64,000 nt of DNA from DATGKG01 sp963851325 (GTDB lineage: Bacteria > Desulfobacterota > Binatia > Binatales > Binataceae): NCBI GenBank assembly GCA_963851325.1, contig CAWKOR010000002.1:124001-188000 (forward strand). Direction: 5' to 3'. Below, piece after piece: positions 51,808 to 59,735 of the stretch; within the stretch, counting starts at the first letter, position 1; each line of letters begins with the position of its first letter. The notes below the pieces were generated by a model that was given only the letters and a program-made list of their open reading frames with translations, had not been told where the DNA came from and did no database searches. The position numbers and the translations under genes are program-made.

Positions 51808-52395
51808 TTAGATCGCGGCGCGTTTATGCGGAACTGCCTGCGGCTTCGGCCTGAGCAGTCGCAGCGCGCCAACATAGTAATCGATGCCCGACCACACGCT
51901 CAGGCCCATCGCGATCCAGAGGATGAACATTCCGGCGGCAAAAAAATCGATGTGGAAATAAGTGTAGCGGATCAGCAACCCCTGAATGGCGATGGACTGC
52001 AGCACCATCTTGTACTTTCCCAGCTCCTCGGCCGCCATCACCACCCCTTCCGCCGCTGCGATTGCGCGCAGACCGGTAACCATGATTTCGCGAATCACCA
52101 ACACTGCGACAATCCACGCCGGCACCCGCGGCAACTGCGGCGTTCCCGCCAACATGATGAGCGCTGAAATCACCACCACCTTGTCGGCTAGCGGATCGAG
52201 GAACTTCCCCAGGGTCGTCCCGGAGCCGTAATTGCGCGCAATGTACCCGTCAAGAAAATCGGTGATGGTCGCGAGAAAAAACACCGTGGCAGCCAGCGCC
52301 GCGGCGATCGGACCGGGAAGCAACAGCAGATACACCAGCAGCGGTGCTGTTGCGATTCTGCATAAGGTCAGGATGTTGGGAGTTGTCCAGGCCAC
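51808..52395 (-). CDS. pgsA: CDP-diacylglycerol-glycerol-3-phosphate 3-phosphatidyltransferase
   Basis: PgsA makes phosphatidylglycerol phosphate from CDP-diacylglycerol in the inner membrane. The CDP-alcohol phosphotransferase signature is complete: D46xxD49G50xxA53R54 (x8) G63xxxD67xxxD71. The 195-residue protein begins MAWTTPNILTLCRIATAPLL, typical of PgsA, and has about five TM helices. It stands alone between the unknown protein (convergent) and nadB (divergent). Confidence 0.92.
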   Translation of the reverse strand: MAWTTPNILTLCRIATAPLLVYLLLLPGPIAAALAATVFFLATITDFLDGYIARNYGSGTTLGKFLDPLADKVVVISALIMLAGTPQLPRVPAWIVAVLVIREIMVTGLRAIAAAEGVVMAAEELGKYKMVLQSIAIQGLLIRYTYFHIDFFAAGMFILWIAMGLSVWSGIDYYVGALRLLRPKPQAVPHKRAAI

Positions 52396-52546
52396 GCGAA
52401 AAATCCGCTCTCCGTCGCGACTAGATGCGATTCCCCCGCCCTTGGTCTCACACTATGGCAATCGAGTGTGCGGGGCAAACTACCATGCCCAACTGCGCAC
52501 GTGATGCTTTCCGGCCGCGACATCAGGTAACCTGATCACCATAAAG

Positions 52547-54160
52547 ATGAAACCGTCCTCGCGCTTCGACTCAGATTTCCTGGTTATCGGCGGCGGCATC
52601 GCAGGCCTGATGTTCGCTCTCCGCGCCTCCGAGGTCGGCACCGTCACGGTCCTGACCAAGGCCGCGAGCTCCGAGGCCAATACCGCCTATGCGCAGGGCG
52701 GTATCGCCAGCGTATGGAGCGTCGCCGATTCCTTTGAATCCCACATCGACGACACGCTCAAGGCGGGGGCCGGGTTATGCGACCGCACCGCCGTCGAAAC
52801 CATTGTGCGCGAAGGTCCGGCCGCGGTTCGCGAACTGATTCGACTCGGCACCCAGTTTACCCGCATCGAAGCCGGCGGCGAGGACGAATACGACCTTGGG
52901 CGCGAGGGCGGTCATAGCCATCGCCGTGTGCTGCATGCGCAGGATCTCACTGGCCGTGAAATCATGCGCGCGCTCGGCGCGGCTGCGTCTGCGCGCGAGA
53001 ACATCCGCGTGCTCGAGAATCACGTCGCGGTGAACCTGCTGATCAAAAAGGACCGTACCACCGGCAAGCCCAAGTCATGCTGGGGCGTATACGCGCTCGA
53101 CCGCAACACCAATCAGGTGAACAAAATCGTCACGCGCGCCACCATGCTGGCGACCGGCGGCGCGGGCAAGGTTTATCTCTATACCACCAATCCCGATATC
53201 GCCTCGGGCGACGGCGTTGCGATGGCGTATCGAGCGGGCGCGCCGATCGGGAACATGGAGTTCATCCAATTCCACCCAACCTGCCTGTATCATCCAGCCG
53301 CCAAGTCGTTTTTGATTTCCGAAGCGCTGCGCGGCGAGGGCGCGATTTTACGGCTACCCGACGGCACTCCCTTCATGAAGAAATACGACTCGGCTGGGGA
53401 ACTGGCGCCCCGCGATATCGTTGCACGCGCTATCGATGCCGAGATGAAGCGGCTTGGGCTCGATTGCGTTTACCTCGACCTCAGCCACAAGCCGGTCGAC
53501 TTCATTCGCAATCGATTTCCCAACATCCACGCGCGATGCTTGAGCTTCGGCATCGACATGACTCGGCAGCCGATTCCGGTGGTGCCGGCGGCGCACTATA
53601 TGTGCGGCGGTGTAATGACCGATCTCAACGCGCGCACGCCCATCGAACGACTTTATGCGGCGGGCGAAGTGGCGATGACGGGTTTGCATGGCGCCAACCG
53701 ACTCGCTTCCAACTCGCTGCTGGAAGCCGCGGTGATGGGCCATCGTGGCGCGATGGCGGCGCATCGCGAGATTGAGGACTCGCCGGACGGCACGGTGCCG
53801 GACTTTGCCGAATGGGAGACCGGGCGCGCCATCAAGAGCGAGGAGCGCGTGATGGTCACGCAGAGTTGGGACGAAATCCGGCGCATGATGTGGAACTATG
53901 TCGGCATCGTGCGCAGCGATCGTCGCCTCGCACGCGCAGAGAGCCGGCTCGCGCTACTGAATGAGGAAATCCACAGTTACTACTGGGATTACCTGCTCGA
54001 CTCGGACCTCATCGAATTGCGCAATCTGGTGAACGTTGCCGAGCTGATTGTGCGTGCGGCCTCGATGCGCAAGGAATCGCGCGGGCTGAACTACAACCTC
54101 GATCATTTGGAGCGCGACGACGCCCATTGGCTGCATCCCACGGTCATCACGCACCATTAA
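52547..54160 (+). CDS. nadB: L-aspartate oxidase
   Basis: NadB oxidises L-aspartate to iminoaspartate for quinolinate and NAD synthesis. FAD binding is shown by FLVIGGGIAGLMFALRASE near the N-terminus. Further family blocks are SSEANTAYAQGGIASV, EGGHSHRRVLHAQDLTGREI, ATGGAGKVYLYTTNP, FIQFHPTCL, LISEALRGEGAIL, VPAAHYMCGGVMTDLNARTPIERLYAAGEVAMTGLHGANRLASNSLLE and the C-terminal capping helices. The length of 537 aa is typical. nadA and nadC are not in the window. Confidence 0.95.
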   Translation: MKPSSRFDSDFLVIGGGIAGLMFALRASEVGTVTVLTKAASSEANTAYAQGGIASVWSVADSFESHIDDTLKAGAGLCDRTAVETIVREGPAAVRELIRLGTQFTRIEAGGEDEYDLGREGGHSHRRVLHAQDLTGREIMRALGAAASARENIRVLENHVAVNLLIKKDRTTGKPKSCWGVYALDRNTNQVNKIVTRATMLATGGAGKVYLYTTNPDIASGDGVAMAYRAGAPIGNMEFIQFHPTCLYHPAAKSFLISEALRGEGAILRLPDGTPFMKKYDSAGELAPRDIVARAIDAEMKRLGLDCVYLDLSHKPVDFIRNRFPNIHARCLSFGIDMTRQPIPVVPAAHYMCGGVMTDLNARTPIERLYAAGEVAMTGLHGANRLASNSLLEAAVMGHRGAMAAHREIEDSPDGTVPDFAEWETGRAIKSEERVMVTQSWDEIRRMMWNYVGIVRSDRRLARAESRLALLNEEIHSYYWDYLLDSDLIELRNLVNVAELIVRAASMRKESRGLNYNLDHLERDDAHWLHPTVITHH

Positions 54161-54374
54161 TCTCCGCAGCCTCGCTCCCACTCCACTTACGTGGCTCGAC
54201 GCTTGCGTGGCTCGAAATACTTGATTCGGTTGGTCACTATTGAGTCGTTGCCCCAGCCGCGGGCGCCTCCGAACCCTCGCTTGATGCGTTCCCGCGCGAG
54301 GCCATTAGAGATGGATGGCAGAATACGCGAAAGTTGTTCTCGGAAAGCTTTCAAAAGCGCCCCTCTGTCCGAAC

Positions 54375-54394
54375 CCTCGCCCGACCGGGCGAGG
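54375..54394. terminator. Intergenic hairpin between convergent nadB and arnD
   Basis: A perfect 9-bp inverted repeat (CCTCGCCCG 54375-54383, CGGGCGAGG 54386-54394) has only a 2-nt gap, so the real stem is shorter. The 291-bp gap also holds CTCTC/GAGAG arms about 20 bp further on. There is no T-tract. The open frame across this gap has no homology and is not annotated. Confidence 0.4.
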
Positions 54395-54451
54395 ACGATT
54401 GCGACCCTCCTCTCTCATCATCGGGAGAGGGAATGAAAGAAGGAATCTGAT

Positions 54452-55360
54452 CTAACGGTTCGTCGGCTCGCCTTGCGCGGAAATCCACCCGGCACGGCCA
54501 GGTAAGGTCGAACGAATTACAGGACACACCGGCAGCTCCGCGACATTGAGGCTCGCGGCTACTTCCTCGAGGCGCACGAACTCGGTGCCACGTTCCTTCA
54601 GCGCCCGCACCAGCGCGGTGAACATTTCGAGCTGGCCCATGCCTTCGGTCTCGGCATGGATGGTGTGCACATTGAGGGCATCGCCTTTGAACTGCTCCAG
54701 GTAGAAGCGATGCGCCGCCTCCGCATCCGGGACCTCGGCAAGTCCCATCACCTCATCCAGCGTCGGCAGCGTAGTGGGAATCTCGATGGTGTTGAGGACG
54801 CGGCCTTCGACGATGCATCGATAGGGTGCGCGTCCGCGGGTGTCGCTCCGATATGCGAGGTTGGCCTCCTCGAGCGCGAGCAGCGCGGAGTCGTTGGTGC
54901 GCCATCCCGGCGCAGCAAAACTGCGCGCCGGAGTTCCGATGATCGCGCGATACGCCTCGAACGCTTCGGAGAGTTCAGTTCGAATGGCGTCGTCGCCAAT
55001 GCTGTCGAGCTGATCTTGCCATCGCACATGATCGTAGCCGTGGACGCCAACCTCGAAGCCTGCACGCTTGAGATCGCGCATCACATCCGGAAACGCCAGC
55101 GCAATTGGACGCGCCGGGAGCAAGGTGCCGGACAGGACGGTGCGCAGGCCGTACATCGAAACGGCCTTGGTCCGAAACATCTTCGAGAGGAAGCCGCGAT
55201 TGCGAAGGACGCGGATGATCGCGCGCCCGGAATTGTCGGGTCCCATCGTTATATAGAACGATGCGGCGATGGCCTCGCGCTGAAGCATCGCGGCAAGCCG
55301 CGGCACACCTGCACCCAGCCCCTGATGCGTATCGACGTCAATTTTGAGGGCGACTTTCAC
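54452..55360 (-). CDS. arnD: 4-deoxy-4-formamido-L-arabinose-phosphoundecaprenol deformylase
   Basis: ArnD removes the formyl group from undecaprenyl-phosphate-Ara4FN before transfer to lipid A. This NodB-fold polysaccharide deacetylase relative is 302 aa. The match to the ArnD family runs from the start, with KIDVDTHQGLGAGVPRLAAML, SFYITMGPDNSGR, SMYGLRTVLSGT, FEVGVHGYDHVRWQ, FAAPGWRTNDSAL, YRSDTRGRAPYR, PTTLPTLDEVMG and NVHTIHAETEGM. The metal ligands are the Asp in IDVDT and the His pair in VGVHGYDH. It is the distal gene of the minus-strand arn cluster. Confidence 0.9.
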   Translation of the reverse strand: MKVALKIDVDTHQGLGAGVPRLAAMLQREAIAASFYITMGPDNSGRAIIRVLRNRGFLSKMFRTKAVSMYGLRTVLSGTLLPARPIALAFPDVMRDLKRAGFEVGVHGYDHVRWQDQLDSIGDDAIRTELSEAFEAYRAIIGTPARSFAAPGWRTNDSALLALEEANLAYRSDTRGRAPYRCIVEGRVLNTIEIPTTLPTLDEVMGLAEVPDAEAAHRFYLEQFKGDALNVHTIHAETEGMGQLEMFTALVRALKERGTEFVRLEEVAASLNVAELPVCPVIRSTLPGRAGWISAQGEPTNR

Positions 55361-55374
55361 GAACGATCAGAGGG

Positions 55375-55488
55375 AACCACAGCGGCACAGAGACACCACG
55401 GTTGAGCAGCCAAAGAGGTCAACATGATCTGCACCAATCTCAACTCGCCGAATGGTTTTCTCACTCTGTGTCTCTGTGGTGAATTTTG
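55375..55488. repeat. Inverted pair of a CACAGAGACAC-type intergenic repeat
   Basis: The sequence ACCACAGCGGCACAGAGACAC (about 55376-55396) is imperfectly mirrored by TCACTCTGTGTCTCTGTGGTGAA (55461-55483) on the other strand. The pair brackets the gap between arnD and the decarboxylase-like gene. The short composition is unlike the neighbouring GC-rich DNA and looks like a dispersed intergenic repeat. Confidence 0.5.
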
Positions 55489-55491
55489 CTC

Positions 55492-56457
55492 CTAGCGGTT
55501 CTGTTCCTGGCGGAACCACTCCATTGAGCGCGCTGTGCCATCCCGCAGTGATACTTTCGGCGTCACGCCGAGCAGCGTCTTCATCTTGGTGTTGTCGGGA
55601 ACGCGGCGTGGAATGTCCTCGTAGCTGTTGCCGTAGACATCTTCCTGGCTGACGAATTTGATCTTCGATTTAGTCGGCCCGTACAGTTCGATCATCAGCT
55701 TGGCGAATTCGAGCACCGTGGTCTCGACCTCGATTCCGATGTTGATGGCTTGCCCGTCGGCTTCCGGCTTCATGCCGGCCGCGACGATTGCCGCGACCGC
55801 ATCGGTGACGTAGGTGAAGCATCGCGTCTGGCTGCCGTCGCCGATGACGGTGAGATCGACCCCGCGCAGCAGTTGCCCCATGAAGATGGTGAACAGGCGG
55901 CCGACATCAACCTTGTCGAGGCGCGGTCCGTAGACGTTGAAAAATCTCACCACCGTGACCGGCAAGCCGAGCTTGTGATACGCGAAGCAGAAATGCTCGC
56001 CGACCGCTTTCGAAGTCGAGTAGCACCACCGGTCGATGGTGGTGGCGCCTAGCACGCGATCGTCATCCTCGCGCCAGGGAACCTTGGGATTGCGGCCGTA
56101 GACCTCGGAGGTCGAGCTGAACACGACTTTCTTGTTGTACTTGTAGGCGGCCTTGAGGATGTTCTGGGTGCCGTTCACATTGACGTTGAGGGTTTCGTAG
56201 GGATCTCCGACATAGTGTTCAACGCCGACCACCGCCGCGAGATGATAGATGAGGTCGACCTTGGCGGCGAGGCTGTCGATCAATTCGAGATTGAAAATCG
56301 AATCATGGACGTAGTGGAAACGCGGGTTGTCGAGCAGATGGCGGACCTTGCCGATCGCTCCGGTGTCGAGCACGAATACTTCATCGCCGCGCGCGATGAA
56401 TGCGTCGGAGACGTGGGAGCCCAGGAATCCCGCTCCGCCGGTGATGAGAACCTTCAT
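55492..56457 (-). CDS. NAD-dependent sugar-nucleotide epimerase/decarboxylase (ArnA C-domain-like)
   Basis: This 321-residue extended SDR has the Rossmann loop VLITGGAGFLGSHV, VFSSTSEVYGRNP (Ser/Glu matching the SEVYG decarboxylation residues of ArnA), the catalytic pair in WCYSTSKAVGEHF, VVRFFNVYGPRLD, and GNSYEDIPRRVPD with an Arg where ArnA has its essential Arg. In the arn context the best guess is UDP-glucuronate 4-oxidation and decarboxylation to UDP-Ara4O. A UDP-xylose synthase-like or 4-epimerase activity is the alternative. The two ArnA activities are separate genes here. It is transcribed after the formyltransferase gene. Confidence 0.82.
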   Translation of the reverse strand: MKVLITGGAGFLGSHVSDAFIARGDEVFVLDTGAIGKVRHLLDNPRFHYVHDSIFNLELIDSLAAKVDLIYHLAAVVGVEHYVGDPYETLNVNVNGTQNILKAAYKYNKKVVFSSTSEVYGRNPKVPWREDDDRVLGATTIDRWCYSTSKAVGEHFCFAYHKLGLPVTVVRFFNVYGPRLDKVDVGRLFTIFMGQLLRGVDLTVIGDGSQTRCFTYVTDAVAAIVAAGMKPEADGQAINIGIEVETTVLEFAKLMIELYGPTKSKIKFVSQEDVYGNSYEDIPRRVPDNTKMKTLLGVTPKVSLRDGTARSMEWFRQEQNR

Positions 56458-56530
56458 TTATCCTCCGCTGGCCGCATCCGGGAAATCCACGCAGATGCTG
56501 TCGCGCGAACATTATAAGGGAATGAGCGGG

Positions 56531-57490
56531 CTATAGCAGCGCGCGCGGACGCCCTTTCGCGATTCCCAAAACCTTACCCGCGACGCCTTCGCTACCGCCT
56601 TCGAACTGCACGCGCCGCACAAAGAGACTGCCCTGCCCCGCCGCGGTTTCCAGCTCACCCTCCGATTCGCCGACGATTTCTCCCGGCGCTCCGCGGGCTC
56701 CATCCTCGCTTGCGATGCGCGTTTCCCAGATGAAAAGCTTCCTGCCGCTCGCGTAGCAAAATGCGCCGGGATACGGATGCGTGACGGCGCGGGCCAGGTT
56801 GAAGATGCGCCGCGCCGGCCATCGCCAATCGATGCGGCCGTCTTCGGGTCGGCGGCGTCCGAAATAGCTGCCGCAGCTGAGGTCCTGCTTTATCCGTGGC
56901 GCGCGACCGGTGACGATCAACGGATGGTTCTCGCGCATGATTTCGGCGCCGAGCGGCACCAGCTTGCGATAAAGCGTCAGCGCGGTGTCGCTATCGTCGA
57001 TGGCGCAGGCGCGCTGCGCAACGATATCGCCCGCATCGGCGCGCGCCACCATATGATGCAGCGTCAGTCCCGCCTCGCGCTCGCCATTGACGATCATCCA
57101 GTTGACCGGCGCGCGTCCGCGATATTTCGGCAGCAGCGAGCCATGCATATTGAAGGCGCCAATGGTCGCGGAGTTAAGAATCACGTCGGGAAGCAGGTGA
57201 CGATAGTAGATCGAATAGATGACCGCGGGACCAAGCGCGGCGACGCGCGCAATGAGGTCGGCGTCGATGCGTTCAGGTGAGTACACCGGGATTGAATTGC
57301 GCGCCGCGAGGTCAGCGCATGAGCGCCACCAGATTTCCTCGTGAGGATCATCCTGATGCGTGAACAGCGCGGCGATCGGCGCGCCGAGCGCGAGCAACGC
57401 CTCGAGGCAGGCGTAGCCAGTATCGTGGTATGCGAACAGGACGCATCGCGCGAGCTTCACTGCGGTGGCGATGGAACTCGAATCAGCCAC
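56531..57490 (-). CDS. Formyltransferase (ArnA N-domain-like)
   Basis: This 319-residue protein has the Fmt/ArnA fold. The catalytic Asn-His appears in GAFNMHGSLLPKYRGRAPVNWMIVNGE and the Asp in HHMVARADAGDIVAQ, the NHD triad of formyl-THF transferases. IDWRWPARRIFNLARAVTHPYPGAF marks the C-terminal OB-fold domain, and ArnA has the same linker. It should formylate UDP-L-Ara4N. The start is GTG 57490, immediately after the arnC stop, so the two are coupled. A true Fmt role is unlikely given the gene neighbours. Confidence 0.85.
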   Translation of the reverse strand: MADSSSIATAVKLARCVLFAYHDTGYACLEALLALGAPIAALFTHQDDPHEEIWWRSCADLAARNSIPVYSPERIDADLIARVAALGPAVIYSIYYRHLLPDVILNSATIGAFNMHGSLLPKYRGRAPVNWMIVNGEREAGLTLHHMVARADAGDIVAQRACAIDDSDTALTLYRKLVPLGAEIMRENHPLIVTGRAPRIKQDLSCGSYFGRRRPEDGRIDWRWPARRIFNLARAVTHPYPGAFCYASGRKLFIWETRIASEDGARGAPGEIVGESEGELETAAGQGSLFVRRVQFEGGSEGVAGKVLGIAKGRPRALL

Positions 57491-58507
57491 CTAACCGCGC
57501 GTCGCGAATTTCGGATCTTCGCCGGCTTCATCGCCGTGAACCTTGCGCACCAGGTAGGTCGGACGGCGGCGAACTTCAAGATAGATACGCCCGATGTATT
57601 CGCCGATCAGCGCGAGGGCGAAGAAGATGAATCCTATGAATCCAAACAGGACCGTGAACAGCAGCCACAGCGCGCCTTCTTGCTGCGGTCCGTAGATCAG
57701 GCGGTGCAGCGCCAGCACCGTCACCAGCAACCCATCGAGGAACAGGATTCCGATTCCCATCAGGCTGAGAATCTGGATCGGAATCATCGAGAAACCCGTG
57801 ATCAGGTTGAGGCTCAGCGTCGCGAGGCGTAGCAGGTTGTACTTTGAATCGCCCGCCGCGCGCTCGGCATGGCCCACTGGAATCTCGGCCACCCGCTTGG
57901 CGAACGAATTGGCCAGCGCCGGCACGAAGGCCGCCTTCTCATCGCATTCGACCACGGTATCGACGATGTGCCTGCGATACGCGCGCAGCATGCATCCGTA
58001 GTCATGCATCGGAACGCCGACGATCGCGGAGGTGAGCTTGTTGTGAAACCGCGAGGCGATGCGGCGAAAGGCCTGGTCCTGGCGTTCCTCGCGCCATCCG
58101 CCGACCACATCGTTGCCGTCGTCGATCGCCTGGATGAGCCGCGGGATCTCCTCGGGAGGATTTTGCAGATCGGCATCCAGCGTCACGATGATGTCGCCCT
58201 TGGCCTGCTTGAACCCCGCCAGGATCGCCGAATGTTGTCCGAAGTTGCGCGCCAGCTCGACGACCCGCACATGCCCAGGCGCTTCTTCGCGGAGTGCTTT
58301 CAGCATGCTGAGGGAGTCATCCGCCGAGCCGTCATCGACGAAGACTACTTCCCATGGCCGGTTCATCTGCTTCATGACGGCCGCGAGGCGAGCCCACAAA
58401 TCCGGAATGGTCGCGGCCTCGTTGTAGACCGGGATCACCAACGAAATCACTTCCGGCGCGACCTGTCGGCTATCATGAATCGGAAGAATGTTTCCTTGAC
58501 TGCTCAA
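57491..58507 (-). CDS. arnC: Undecaprenyl-phosphate 4-deoxy-4-formamido-L-arabinose transferase-like glycosyltransferase
   Basis: This 338-residue GT2 enzyme has SLVIPVYNEAATIPDLWARL, VVFVDDGSADDSL, DIIVTLDADLQNPPEEIPRL (the DxD site), GGWREERQDQAFRRIASRF and two C-terminal TM helices (about 240-265 and 278-305). This is the ArnC/DPM-like membrane GT architecture. With the formyltransferase, decarboxylase and ArnD downstream it most likely transfers Ara4FN to undecaprenyl phosphate. It is the first gene of the minus-strand arn operon. Confidence 0.87.
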   Translation of the reverse strand: MSSQGNILPIHDSRQVAPEVISLVIPVYNEAATIPDLWARLAAVMKQMNRPWEVVFVDDGSADDSLSMLKALREEAPGHVRVVELARNFGQHSAILAGFKQAKGDIIVTLDADLQNPPEEIPRLIQAIDDGNDVVGGWREERQDQAFRRIASRFHNKLTSAIVGVPMHDYGCMLRAYRRHIVDTVVECDEKAAFVPALANSFAKRVAEIPVGHAERAAGDSKYNLLRLATLSLNLITGFSMIPIQILSLMGIGILFLDGLLVTVLALHRLIYGPQQEGALWLLFTVLFGFIGFIFFALALIGEYIGRIYLEVRRRPTYLVRKVHGDEAGEDPKFATRG

Positions 58508-58661
58508 AGCGACGCCCCAACATGCCTACACGTGCTCACCAGCATTGTTACAGACCCATTCGGCCTGCAAAAGATGCCCCCCAGCGTGTAACTTTTACAT
58601 TCCGCACCATAGACAGGCTCCCGGTCAAATAACTACTCCTGCGGCAGCGTCCAACATTATT

Positions 58662-59735
58662 ATGGGGCTCCAGCGCACCACCTGCTCTCTCCTGCTCCCA
58701 TTGTGCATCCTCCTTGTTGCCGGATGTGCCTCACATCAGAACTTTGAGTCGCGGCCTTTCTACCAGAAAGAAATCGCGGTCGAGACCCACGGCAAGAAGA
58801 CCCTGTTCGACAGGATTGTCGAGGTCGATCCCGGCGGCCTCGATGTCGATTTGGCGAGCGACTATGTCAAACGTCCGCCCGCAACCATCGCGGTGCTGCC
58901 GTTCACCGATCGCGGCTCCGCGCAATACACCGTCGACAAGATTCCGCTCAGCTTCCGCAACAAGGAAGAGCGCGATCAGTGGGCATGGACCGACGCGCAG
59001 CGATTGCGCAAGTCGTTCATCGGATATCTCTCGCAGCGCGAATTTATTGTGGTCAATCCAATCGCGGTGGATGCGGTGCTGCAATCGCACGGAATCAACA
59101 ACGCCGAGGATCTCGAGAAAGTCAGCGTCCTGACGCTGGGCAAATGGTTTCAGTGCGATGCCGTGATCTACGGAACCGTCGATCATTATGAGGCGTACTA
59201 CCTGGCGCTGGTTTCCGGCTACGAAGTCGGGGTGACCTCGCGCATGGTCTCGACCCACGATGGCGAAACCTTGATGCGCAGTCATGGCAGCCGCTTCTCG
59301 CTCAATGTTCTGCCCGCGATGTCGATGGAAGACATCCTGATAAATTCCGCCGAATCGCTGCTCCAGCTCCGCGACGTCGTGCTGGCGCGCGCCGAGGAAG
59401 AGGTCGCGCGCGAGTTGGTGATCCGCATCCCACGATCCGAGACATTGCGCACCCGCATCGCCACCGAAGCGGTCCGGCGTGCGAGGGAATCGGAGGAGAT
59501 CGAAGAGGATGTGGCAGCGCCTCGTCCGCCGTCGGTTGATGCGATGCAGGCCAACGTCTGGCCGCCTCCATCCGCGAACGAGATCAGCTTTCTGCAAGCG
59601 GCCGCGATAGGCGACGACGCGGCATACGACCAGCATGCTGTTGACGAGGGCAGCCGCCACCTTAAGACTGCATCGTCATGGCAAATCCCCAGCGGCCAGC
59701 GCTCCGTCTCGTTTTCATCGCAATATCAGCGCTGA
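58662..59735 (+). CDS. GNA1162-like (DUF799) outer-membrane lipoprotein with long C-terminal extension
   Basis: The start ATG 58662 opens MGLQRTTCSLLLPLCILLVAGC, a lipoprotein signal with lipobox VAGC. The longer frame from 58545 lacks this. The body matches GNA1162-type lipoproteins: PPATIAVLPFTDRGSAQYTVDKI, LRKSFIGYLSQREFIVVNPIAVDAVLQSHGI, GKWFQCDAVIYGTVDHYEAYYLALVSGYEVGVTSRMVSTHDGETL. Known family members are near 220 aa. This one has about 130 extra residues, acidic and low-complexity, whose end overlaps the arnT-like start by 58 bp. No clear RBS precedes the ATG. Function is unknown; the fold recalls TolB-N-like envelope proteins. Confidence 0.78.
   Translation: MGLQRTTCSLLLPLCILLVAGCASHQNFESRPFYQKEIAVETHGKKTLFDRIVEVDPGGLDVDLASDYVKRPPATIAVLPFTDRGSAQYTVDKIPLSFRNKEERDQWAWTDAQRLRKSFIGYLSQREFIVVNPIAVDAVLQSHGINNAEDLEKVSVLTLGKWFQCDAVIYGTVDHYEAYYLALVSGYEVGVTSRMVSTHDGETLMRSHGSRFSLNVLPAMSMEDILINSAESLLQLRDVVLARAEEEVARELVIRIPRSETLRTRIATEAVRRARESEEIEEDVAAPRPPSVDAMQANVWPPPSANEISFLQAAAIGDDAAYDQHAVDEGSRHLKTASSWQIPSGQRSVSFSSQYQR

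Noticed and set aside
54191..54436. Possible 81-codon ORF downstream of nadB
   Set aside because: No RBS, no homology, and it contains intergenic hairpins.
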